Origin: Pseudomonadota bacterium
GTDB lineage: Bacteria > Myxococcota_A > Bradymonadia > UBA4248
DNA length: 48,499 nt
Reading direction: 5' to 3'
Assembly (NCBI GenBank): GCA_017441205.1
Contig: JAFRYG010000101.1
Location: forward strand, 1 to 48,499
The position numbers were made by a program, and so were the translations under genes. Numbering within the stretch: the first letter of the stretch is position 1; each line of letters opens with the position of its first letter. Shown here in pieces: positions 34,642 through 42,634 of the stretch. The notes beneath the pieces were generated by a model. That model was not told the origin of the DNA, did not search any database, and saw nothing but the letters and a program-made list of their open reading frames with translations.

Positions 34642-37335
34642 ATGGATGACAACGCTCAAAAATTCGGAAGGTATGTCCTGGAGAAACCGCTGGCAAAGGG
34701 CGGGATGGGAGAGATATATCTTGCGCATTTTCAGGGCGTTGCAGGGTTTGAGAAGCGCTGCGTCATTAAGAAAATAAGGGCGGAGCTGGCGTCGGATGAT
34801 TCGTTTGTCGAGCGTTTTTTGAATGAAGGCCGTACGCTCGTCGCGCTGACGCATTCCAATATCGTCCAGATTTTCGACATGGGCGAAGAAAATGGCGAGT
34901 ATTATCTGGCCATGGAATATGTGCAGGGGGCGGATTTAAGGCAGCTTCTGAAGAGTCTTGCACCTGTGCTGATGCCGCCGGATATTGCGGTGGCCGTGAT
35001 ATGTGAAGTCCTCAAGGGGCTGAGTTATGCGCATAGGGCGACGGACAGTGCGGGATCGCTTTTGGGCATTGTGCACCGCGATATCAGTCCTTCGAACATT
35101 CTCATTTCGGAGGAAGGCGAGGTCAAGCTGATCGATTTTGGCATTGCGAAGGCCAAAACCATCGAAAGCTGCAGTGGTGTGGTGCAGGGAAAGTTTGCCT
35201 ATATGAGTCCGGAACAGGCGCGCGGCGAACATCTGGATTCGCGGACGGATTTATTCTCTGCCGGCATCGTACTGTATGAGATGCTGACCGGTGTTCGTCC
35301 TTTTGAGGGAACATCGGATTTGCAGTCGCTCGAAAAAGTCAAGATCGATGCCGTTTGCCCGCCCAGCGAGTACCGACGGGACTGCGATAAGGCGATCGAT
35401 GGGATAATTGAGCGGGCACTGGCCAAAAAGCGCGAAGACCGATACCAGAGTGCGGATGAATTTTACGACGCGCTGACTGCGTATGCCAATGATCACGACT
35501 ATCATCTTGGGCAGAGGGATCTTGCAGCCTTTTTTAAACCGGTGATGCCGAAGCAGGATGCCGCACCGATGACGATGGATGATGCCCTGAATGCGCTGCT
35601 CGATGCGCAGGCAATGGCTTTCCAGACGACGGCGACGCAGACGATCAGACCTCGGGAGCCCAAAAAGGAGGATTCTGTTTCGTTTCCGGGCGGCGTCATT
35701 TCGGTTTCTTCGGACAGTCAGGAACTGATTTCGAATGAAGGCCGGATATCTTCCGGCAATCAGGACCGTGTTTCGCGCGATGGGCGAATATCTTCGGGAA
35801 ATCTGGAACGGATTGATGGCAGGACTTCTTCTGGCAATCACAACCGGGTTTCGCGCGAAGTTGAGCGCCTGGTGCTGGAGGCAGAATCGGAGGATCTGGC
35901 CGTTCTGGAAGATGCTGTGCTTGCGCAGTTCGACGAAGAGACATTGCGAAAGCGGCGCCGGAAGCGGTTTTGGGCGCGCGTGCGATATGGTGCCATCGGG
36001 GGCGTGGTCATGCTGATGTGCATGATGGGCGGCCTCATGATTTACTGGCATATCCGAAGTGTCGATGATGTGCGTAAAATCCGTTCTACGATTCATGAAT
36101 TGCGCGAGGATGTGGCCAACCGGGAAAATCAGGATGCACAATGGCCGCGGATTGAGCAGCTTTCGCAGATGCCGGAGATGTTTCGGCGCGGACTTCCGGT
36201 GGCAATCAAGACCCAGCCGGAGACGGCAACCATTTATATCGTCGAAGGCGTGTACCGTTCGCTGGAAGAGCAGCAGAAGCGGGTAGTTCTTCTGCCCGAG
36301 CAGGATGCGGAGATAGCCATTCAGGCGCCGGGATTTGAAACATGCTCGTTCAGAGTTCAGTTCGGGGATGGCCAGGGGCATGGAGAACGCCATATTACAT
36401 GGCACAACTGCCAGGGGGTTTCGTCGAGGTTTTCTGCTTCGCGCCAGCGAATCGAAGTCGATGTCATGCTGACGCCCATTCGTGCGCGAGCTGCCATTGC
36501 CCAGGTTGGCATTGACCCCATTCAGCCTGTGGTTCAGGCAGAACCTGCGCCGTTGGAACAGGCAGGTTCCGGGAATGCGCAGATCGCCGCAGGGGCAGCT
36601 CTGGACGGACTTGAACCCGCACAACAGGCTGGGGCCGGGAATGGTTTGCAGGCAGCGCCTGAAGATGCGAATCGGGATTCGGATTCGAAAGCGAATCCGG
36701 GAAGTCCGGAGGGGCCTGCGAAAGCGCAGCCATCTGCTGAAAAAGTCCCCAGTGACAGCGGGTCGGAATCGGGTACGGAATCAAGGGCAGATAACAAGCC
36801 GAAATCCGGGAAGACGGATAAAAAAGTGAAGCGTTCCCAGGGGGATCCAAAACCTTCGGTCGCCGGTGACGATGAAAAACAGCTGCCTGCCGAGCAGATT
36901 CAGGCATCGGTTTCTTCCAATATTGCCGCAGAGGTTGTGATCAACGGGGAACACAAGTCTTTGCCTGCTACTATCCAGGGCAAACGCGGAAATTCCTTTG
37001 AGGTGATTCCGGGCACTTCGGGACGGCAAAAAGCCGTTGCCTATCGCGGAACGCTTGGCGCATCCGATGTAAAAGTCCAGTTCTGTGAAGCAACGGTGCG
37101 CATCAATGATTATTATGTTGCCGGCGATCCGTCGCCCTATCAGCTTGCGGACATTTTTATCGACAGCAGGCAGGTCGCACATGGTGTGGACAACGTATTG
37201 CTGGTGCTGCCCTGTCGATCCGTTGAAATTGAAGCGCGGGCCCAGGTTTCGGGGACGAGTCTGTATGCCCATCGCAAGATCGAGCCGTCAGCCGGGAAAA
37301 ATAACGTATTTTCCATGACCCCTGAGGCAAAATAA
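34642..37335 (+). CDS. Transmembrane Ser/Thr protein kinase (Myxococcus PKN type)
   Basis: 897 aa. N-terminal kinase domain (~9-275): Gly loop AKGGMGEIY, Lys43 in VIKKI, catalytic loop HRDISPSN (Asp147, Asn152), DFG at 165-167, and MSPE at 188-191; all essential residues are present, so it should be active. A segment at about 367-408 repeats GR(I/T)SSGN-x-x-R three times. One transmembrane helix (~451-475, VVMLMCMMGGLMIYW) follows. The extracytoplasmic part has PEGA-like strands (IKTQPETATIYI), an Ala/Pro/Glu-rich linker and a second domain with cysteines. It is followed by coaX after 17 bp, probably in the same transcript. The kinase likely senses an envelope signal and phosphorylates cytoplasmic targets; the target is unknown. 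Confidence 0.92.
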   Translation: MDDNAQKFGRYVLEKPLAKGGMGEIYLAHFQGVAGFEKRCVIKKIRAELASDDSFVERFLNEGRTLVALTHSNIVQIFDMGEENGEYYLAMEYVQGADLRQLLKSLAPVLMPPDIAVAVICEVLKGLSYAHRATDSAGSLLGIVHRDISPSNILISEEGEVKLIDFGIAKAKTIESCSGVVQGKFAYMSPEQARGEHLDSRTDLFSAGIVLYEMLTGVRPFEGTSDLQSLEKVKIDAVCPPSEYRRDCDKAIDGIIERALAKKREDRYQSADEFYDALTAYANDHDYHLGQRDLAAFFKPVMPKQDAAPMTMDDALNALLDAQAMAFQTTATQTIRPREPKKEDSVSFPGGVISVSSDSQELISNEGRISSGNQDRVSRDGRISSGNLERIDGRTSSGNHNRVSREVERLVLEAESEDLAVLEDAVLAQFDEETLRKRRRKRFWARVRYGAIGGVVMLMCMMGGLMIYWHIRSVDDVRKIRSTIHELREDVANRENQDAQWPRIEQLSQMPEMFRRGLPVAIKTQPETATIYIVEGVYRSLEEQQKRVVLLPEQDAEIAIQAPGFETCSFRVQFGDGQGHGERHITWHNCQGVSSRFSASRQRIEVDVMLTPIRARAAIAQVGIDPIQPVVQAEPAPLEQAGSGNAQIAAGAALDGLEPAQQAGAGNGLQAAPEDANRDSDSKANPGSPEGPAKAQPSAEKVPSDSGSESGTESRADNKPKSGKTDKKVKRSQGDPKPSVAGDDEKQLPAEQIQASVSSNIAAEVVINGEHKSLPATIQGKRGNSFEVIPGTSGRQKAVAYRGTLGASDVKVQFCEATVRINDYYVAGDPSPYQLADIFIDSRQVAHGVDNVLLVLPCRSVEIEARAQVSGTSLYAHRKIEPSAGKNNVFSMTPEAK

Positions 37336-37352
37336 TAAAGGGGTGGTTCCGA

Positions 37353-38066
37353 ATGCGCATACTTGCGGTGGATATAGGCAATACGAGGACTGGCGTCGGA
37401 GTCTTTGAAGATGGAGTCCTGGTGCTGCGCCGCGATGTGGTTTCGGAATCTTTGTCTGCCTGTCTGGAGGCGGATGGCAGGGATGCAGACCTGTGTGTGG
37501 TTTCATGCGTGCGCAGGGATTACGATGTTCAGCAGGCATGCGGATGTCTGAAATGCCGGATTTGTCGCGTAGATGTGAAGACGGCTCCTCTGGTGGTGCA
37601 TTATGATTATCCCGAACGGCTTGGCCAGGACCGCATTGCGAATGCTTTCGGTGCCATGCATCATGCCTCAGGCGGCGCGATCGTCGCAGATTTTGGGACG
37701 GCGACGCATCTGGATATCGTCGATCCGAACGGTGAATTCCATGCGGGGCCGATCCTGGCTGGTGTCGGGACGATGATTCATGCGTTGACCGCGAGGGTGA
37801 CGCATCTGCCCAGTCCCGATCTGACTGCCATCGTTGACCCGATCGTCCGGAATACCGAAAGCGGCATTCAGACCGGTGCGATTTTGGGGACTGCCGGCGG
37901 GGTGGAACGAATGGTGTCGGAGATTCGGAAACGCCTCGACTATTCGCCCAAAGTTCTGATAACCGGCGGCTATGCAGAGTGGATAGCTCCGCATATGCAG
38001 TACGATGAATGGATTCCCAATCTGACGCTCGAAGGGCTGTGCGCATACGGAATGCGCTTTATATAA
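37353..38066 (+). CDS. coaX: Type III pantothenate kinase
   Basis: 237-aa cytoplasmic enzyme that phosphorylates pantothenate in the first step of coenzyme A synthesis. ASKHA-fold motifs: DIGNTRT at the N-terminus (phosphate loop with the catalytic Asp), then YPERLGQDR (pantothenate-binding GxDR), then GTATHLDIV and GAILG. Length is normal for CoaX (about 250 aa). Ribosome binding site AAAGGGG. It has the CoaX-specific motifs and lacks a Walker A, excluding type I/II pantothenate kinases. It lies at the end of the kinase operon and is followed by a strong terminator. Confidence 0.92.
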   Translation: MRILAVDIGNTRTGVGVFEDGVLVLRRDVVSESLSACLEADGRDADLCVVSCVRRDYDVQQACGCLKCRICRVDVKTAPLVVHYDYPERLGQDRIANAFGAMHHASGGAIVADFGTATHLDIVDPNGEFHAGPILAGVGTMIHALTARVTHLPSPDLTAIVDPIVRNTESGIQTGAILGTAGGVERMVSEIRKRLDYSPKVLITGGYAEWIAPHMQYDEWIPNLTLEGLCAYGMRFI

Positions 38067-38077
38067 AATGATATGGG

Positions 38078-38112
38078 GGCGCGGCTATGCGCTGTGCGCA
38101 TACGCCTGCGCC
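38078..38112 (-). repeat. bulged-hairpin intergenic repeat, copy E
   Basis: GGCGCGG-CTATGCG, loop CTGTG, CGCATA-c-GCCTGCGCC. A variant of the same family (TATGCG instead of TATTGGC), with the unpaired C after ATA kept. Confidence 0.65.
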
Positions 38113-38113
38113 T

Positions 38114-38157
38114 GGGCTAGCCTATTTTTTTATCAAAAATACGGCCAGCCCTTTTTT
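38114..38157 (+). terminator. intrinsic terminator for coaX
   Basis: GGGCTAGCC at 38114 pairs with GGCCAGCCC ending 38151 (one A.C mismatch), and the A/T inner stem TATTTTT/AAAAATA adds seven pairs. Six T residues follow (38152-38157). Confidence 0.85.
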
Positions 38158-38206
38158 GTGATTGGACTGCGGCGCGCCGCGAAATGGTCTGTGCTACGAT
38201 TCATAC

Positions 38207-38245
38207 AAAAAAGGCCCCGGTTCTGCTTTGAACAAAACCGAGGCC
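38207..38245 (-). terminator. intrinsic terminator for the large lipoprotein gene
   Basis: Read on the minus strand: GGCCTCGGTT, loop, AACCGGGGCC (38213-38245), then six T (complement of 38207-38212). It lies 45 bp beyond the stop at 38290. Confidence 0.85.
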
Positions 38246-38289
38246 TCTGTATTTCGGGCCGGCATCGCCGACCAGGATGGTAGATGGAA

Positions 38290-41200
38290 TTAATCGCCGG
38301 ATTCGCCGGTTTCATCTTTGATGAGCGGTGGAACCAGGAAGTAGGCGATACCGGAGTTCAGAACGGAACCGTCACCCAGGACCTTAATGCGGGCTTTGAG
38401 GACCTGCGGGTCATCCTTGGCCGGGAAGATGGACTGATTATCGACTGCAACGACATCGTAGCAAACGACAGTTCCCGGATTGAGTGATTTAATTCCCTGA
38501 TATTTTCCGGTGACGATTTGGTTGGTGATCTTGGCGCAGTTGCGGCCCTGAACGACGCCGCCGCCGGCGACCTTGACATTGAGTGCTTCAACGAGTTTTA
38601 CGGCATCCTTATCTACATCTTCTGCGGTCGATGTAACAGTCAGCTGCATTGAACCTGCCAGCTTGCGGACCAGTTCAATGGTTTGGTTTTCAATGGTCGA
38701 ATCGGCAATCTGTGCCATATAGAGTTTGTCTCGCTCAGCATTGGTAATCTTCTGACAGGATGATTGTGTTGTACAGACACCAGAATCGCAGGAACCGGCA
38801 TCGCATGCCATCTGTTTCATGCCCTTGTCAAGGGTCGACGTTGAACCCCAAAGGCCGATGTAGCGGATCTTCTTTGCTTTCAGACGGTCTGCATAAGTTT
38901 TGGAATTTGCAAATTTGTAGTTGCCGGTTTCATAGTTGGCTTCATCACCAGCCTGGATTAGGATCTTAATGGCATCCGGACGATAGCCAACGCATCCGAC
39001 GCGGCCGTTGCCTGAGTAGCAGTTGATTGTCGAAGTATTGGTGCAGTATGACGTTCCATCCGCAACGCAAGCCGGAACCTGAATGAGGTTTTCACTGGTA
39101 CCGTCTGCATTGATTTTTACTGCAGCAAGTGCATCGGTCGTGTTTTTCGTGTTCTCACTGATGGATGCTTTGTTCTTGAAACTGTTGACATCGCCCCAGA
39201 CGCCGAAGCCGGTCCACATGTTTGCGAAACAGCCCTTGCCGTCGCTGCCGACTTTGGGGTTCACGATACAGCGCTTGTATTCACTGCAAATTGCGTTGCC
39301 GTTGTTCAGACCGCTGCAGTCGTTGTTTTCCTGGCATGCTTTGCCAAGATCCTTGCATTTCATGGTTTCCAGCATGGATGGCAGTTTGGTTTTTAATGTA
39401 TTGATTTCACCGCGCATTGACCCGCTGGAGTCGACGGCAAAATAGATGTCGATCGTTTGAACAGCGGTTTCGAAGCTGAGTGACTGGGTTTTGGGTTCAG
39501 CTTTCTTTTTGTAGGGAACGACGAAGACGAAGTTGCCTTTCGACTGTGGGTTGTCGTTTTTGTCTTTGGGATTCGTTCCGGCACCATATTCGATAAGATC
39601 CGATACGCCATCGCCGTCACTGTCGGCCTTCGTCGGATCCGAGCACCAGTTGCAGCCGCCATTGCAGCATTTGGTTTCGAAATTGTCCGAAAGGCCGTCG
39701 CCATCCGAGTCGACTTCGAGCATGTCGGGAATGCCGTCATTGTCGCTGTCGCGGCAGACATTATTCGCAAACGCGCATTCTGTTTTATCCGCAATACCAT
39801 CACCATCGGTATCACCATTGTAGCGAGCCAGATAACCGGTTTTCAGGCGCAGCATGCCTTCCTGGATATCCGTCAAACCGTCGTTGTCGGAGTCGGTATC
39901 CATATAGTCGGGCGTACCATCGCCATCGCAGTCCACAGGAGCGGATGCAGTGCCCAGCTTATTCTTGGGATTCGTCTTGCTGTTGGGACAAGCACCGGAG
40001 AACGTCCCGGCTTTTTCGTGCTCTGTCTTGGTCACCAGACCTTTGATCTCATCGACATCGCTGAATCCGTCGCCGTCGTTGTCGTAATCCAGATAATCGG
40101 GAACGGTATCGCCATCGGTATCCTTGCAGTTCTTGAACAAACCATTCTCTTTGGTACCACCGCATTCAACGCTGTCCGGAATGCCATTGTCGTCGCTGTC
40201 GGTATCCAGATAGTTCGGAAGACCATCGTAATCGGCATCATCGGGTTCGTATGCGCCGCTGCCATTGTTGGCTTCGATGCTGTCGGGAATCGTGTCGTTG
40301 TCGCTGTCCGTGTCCTTATAGTCCGGAATCGTGTCGCCGTCGCTGTCGACACAAGGCTCATTTGGTTCTGTGAAGCCAAGTTCCGTATCTTCGGGATGGC
40401 ATTCGAGCGCATCGATGATCGTATCGCCATCGGTATCGGTACCTTGCTGGGCAACTTTGATTTCCTTACAGAACGATTTGCCGCCCTCTTCGACACATTT
40501 TTTGTTGGTATTGGCGCAGGATTCCACGACTTTGTTGAAATCACCGCCGCTGCATTCCATCAGGTAATCATTTGAACATTTTTTCTGGCCTTCATCGCAA
40601 TTCTTGACTTCGCAGACGGCATCAGACTCGCTCACGGTCTTGCAGACATTGCCGTAAGCTCCGCAATCAGACAATTCCGTCCACCAGCCATTTTCGCACT
40701 TAAGCAGTTTGCTGGCATCGCATTTTTTGGTATCACCGGTGCAGTCAAAATCCTTGCATTCCGGAGCACCATTGTCATTTACGACACAGGCTGAAGTCGT
40801 CTTATCGCATTCACTCTCGACGGTAAACTGCCCATCCGTGCCGCATTTCATGATTTTGTTGTCGAGGCATTTGGCTTCGCCTTCGGAGCAGCTTGCGATA
40901 CATTCCGCATGGCCATCGCCCTGCTCGCAAATCGGTGTATCCTCCATGCTGGCGCAGTCATCACCGGCAACCAGTTTGTGCGCATCATTGCAGGTCTTGA
41001 TGACCGTGCCATCGCATCTGGACTCGCCCGGAGTACATTCCGATTCGAAGCAGCCCCAAATGCCCTCCTCATTCTTAAAGCACTTCTGGTTGGGATTCTC
41101 TTCGGATCCACACGTCTCGCCCTCGACGAAAACGCCTTCCTCGCCGCATACCATCAAAACATCGCCGTCGCAGCGCTTTTCGTCGGCAGAACATGCATTT

Positions 41201-42117
41201 GGATCCGGAACCACATAGCCATCATTCGCACATTTGAAGTTTTCATCGCAGTGTGAATCTGCGGGACATACAGGACAACCCTGAGTTTCATTGCCATCTT
41301 CATCGGTAACAATGTTGCCCTCTTCGTCTACCTGGACGCATTTGCCGCCGGTTCCCGGTTTGTCGAGTTCACCATCTTCGTCAAAAGTATCTACAAAGCA
41401 CTTAAAACCTTCAGCACAAGCCGGACAGCCGGCCTTTTCGGGATCATCATCCGCAACGCAGGCATTGTCCGTATCTTCACTGCAATGATACCCTTCATCA
41501 CAGCTGGCAGGGCAACTGAATTCAGGTATGACGACGCATTCCTGTTTTTCCTCATCGCAGCGTTTGCCGTCACCACAGCCTTCTTCGGGGCACTTCTTCT
41601 CAGCACCATCGGCGACACATTCAAATCCCGTCGATTCATCACAGTGATAGCCTTCATCACAGCTTTCCGGGCATTTGTTTTCACCGTCGGCGACGCACTC
41701 GAATCCTGTCGATTCATCGCAGTGGAAGCCCTCATCGCAGCTATCGGGGCATGTTTTGTCAGGGGTACTATCCGCGACGCATTCCTTTGTGGCTTCATCG
41801 CAGTGTTTGCCTTCGCCGCAGTCCGCCGGACATTGTTTTTCGGGAGTATTGTCAGCGACGCACGTCTTCGTGGCTTCGTCGCAGTGTTTGCCTTCGCCGC
41901 AGCCCTCGGCTGGGCATTGATTTTCAGGACCAGGTGCTGCATCTGCCACGCACACATACCCGGTCGATTCATCACAATGGAAACCGGTATCACAGCTGTC
42001 GGGACAAACCTTATCACCGCCATTATCTTTGCTTCCGGATGAATCATCGCCGCACGATGTCAGCAGTGGGGCAGAAAGGCAACAGGCCATCATAAAAATT
42101 AAAGATCGTTTAAACAT
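38290..42117 (-). CDS. Cys-rich / thrombospondin-3 / VWA-like surface lipoprotein
   Basis: 1275-aa lipoprotein, lipobox LLTSC (Cys22); AGGAGGA ribosome binding site. Residues ~35-270 hold about eight short modules of form C-P-x-x-C-x-E-G-x-HCDE-x-T-x-x-CVAD. Residues ~300-540 hold longer C-x-E-x-x-KC-x-x-x-LMxC modules. Residues ~545-860 are a series of thrombospondin type 3 calcium repeats ([18 protein letters not shown] forms). A VWA-like domain follows, with MIDAS DSSGS at residues 896-900. Its tail, VLGDGSVLNSGIAYFLVPP, is shared with the gene at 42635. It should be a rigid, Ca-bound surface protein presenting a metal-dependent adhesion-type head; the ligand is unknown. Confidence 0.88.
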   Translation of the reverse strand: MFKRSLIFMMACCLSAPLLTSCGDDSSGSKDNGGDKVCPDSCDTGFHCDESTGYVCVADAAPGPENQCPAEGCGEGKHCDEATKTCVADNTPEKQCPADCGEGKHCDEATKECVADSTPDKTCPDSCDEGFHCDESTGFECVADGENKCPESCDEGYHCDESTGFECVADGAEKKCPEEGCGDGKRCDEEKQECVVIPEFSCPASCDEGYHCSEDTDNACVADDDPEKAGCPACAEGFKCFVDTFDEDGELDKPGTGGKCVQVDEEGNIVTDEDGNETQGCPVCPADSHCDENFKCANDGYVVPDPNACSADEKRCDGDVLMVCGEEGVFVEGETCGSEENPNQKCFKNEEGIWGCFESECTPGESRCDGTVIKTCNDAHKLVAGDDCASMEDTPICEQGDGHAECIASCSEGEAKCLDNKIMKCGTDGQFTVESECDKTTSACVVNDNGAPECKDFDCTGDTKKCDASKLLKCENGWWTELSDCGAYGNVCKTVSESDAVCEVKNCDEGQKKCSNDYLMECSGGDFNKVVESCANTNKKCVEEGGKSFCKEIKVAQQGTDTDGDTIIDALECHPEDTELGFTEPNEPCVDSDGDTIPDYKDTDSDNDTIPDSIEANNGSGAYEPDDADYDGLPNYLDTDSDDNGIPDSVECGGTKENGLFKNCKDTDGDTVPDYLDYDNDGDGFSDVDEIKGLVTKTEHEKAGTFSGACPNSKTNPKNKLGTASAPVDCDGDGTPDYMDTDSDNDGLTDIQEGMLRLKTGYLARYNGDTDGDGIADKTECAFANNVCRDSDNDGIPDMLEVDSDGDGLSDNFETKCCNGGCNWCSDPTKADSDGDGVSDLIEYGAGTNPKDKNDNPQSKGNFVFVVPYKKKAEPKTQSLSFETAVQTIDIYFAVDSSGSMRGEINTLKTKLPSMLETMKCKDLGKACQENNDCSGLNNGNAICSEYKRCIVNPKVGSDGKGCFANMWTGFGVWGDVNSFKNKASISENTKNTTDALAAVKINADGTSENLIQVPACVADGTSYCTNTSTINCYSGNGRVGCVGYRPDAIKILIQAGDEANYETGNYKFANSKTYADRLKAKKIRYIGLWGSTSTLDKGMKQMACDAGSCDSGVCTTQSSCQKITNAERDKLYMAQIADSTIENQTIELVRKLAGSMQLTVTSTAEDVDKDAVKLVEALNVKVAGGGVVQGRNCAKITNQIVTGKYQGIKSLNPGTVVCYDVVAVDNQSIFPAKDDPQVLKARIKVLGDGSVLNSGIAYFLVPPLIKDETGESGD

Positions 42118-42157
42118 CTTTCCTCCTGAATCGGGTTACAGATACAACGCATTCATC

Positions 42158-42163
42158 ATTATA
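42158..42163 (-). promoter_or_regulatory. -10 element of the large lipoprotein gene
   Basis: On the minus strand this is a perfect TATAAT, about 41-46 bp upstream of the ATG at 42117. The 17-bp -35 position reads AAGATT, which is weak, so activation may be needed. Confidence 0.5.
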
Positions 42164-42427
42164 TAGGATTATTTCGATTGAATCTTCATAATTGTGAAAA
42201 CTACTGGAAAAAAGAATACGTTTTGCTCTGATTATGTTGAAAACTCCAGATGAATGCTATCGTTCGGGGCATTGAATGCGGGGCCGGATTCCGTCCGACA
42301 AAAGGTGTAATCGCAGCGTTCAGTGAGCCTTTTTTCGGTGTGAATGCGTCGCTGGCTGTATTTCTTCGCTATAACCCAATTGGCGGTGATTCAGCGTTTG
42401 CTGAAAAATTTGTTTTGGACGGAGGAC

Positions 42428-42515
42428 GGCGGCTATTGCCTGGATGCCAGGCAATACGCCCGCCGTGCGCGGCTATTGCTCGCGGCCATAGGGGCCGCTT
42501 CGCAATACACCGCGC
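42428..42515 (-). repeat. bulged-hairpin intergenic repeat, copies F1 and F2
   Basis: F1 (42428-42464): GGCGG-CTATTGCCTGG, loop ATG, CCAGGCAATA-c-G-CCCGCC. F2 (42467-42515): GCGCGG-CTATTGC, an inner GCGGCC/GGCCGC hairpin, GCAATA-CACCGCGC. Both have the C after ATA that is unpaired in the family. Confidence 0.75.
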
Positions 42516-42634
42516 AATATGTTGTGATTGATTGCGTCAGATTTATGTGCCGGATAAAATGTGCGCATTGAAATATGAAGAAATTATGCTAGTAATACGG
42601 TGGTTGTGAAGTTTTTTACCCAGGGAGGTCCAAA

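Larger units (their letters stand above)
42118..42634. other. divergent intergenic region
   Basis: 517 bp between two divergent lipoprotein genes. It holds the promoter of the minus-strand gene (42158-42163 and upstream) and two bulged hairpins at 42428-42515. The ribosome binding site for the plus-strand gene is GGGAGG (about 42623-42628). No gene seen. Confidence 0.5.

Noticed and set aside
33125..34696. Minus-strand 523-codon open frame opposite the ABC-2 exporter genes
   Set aside because: Composition rich in Arg/His/Gln, no motif, and covers two well-supported genes.
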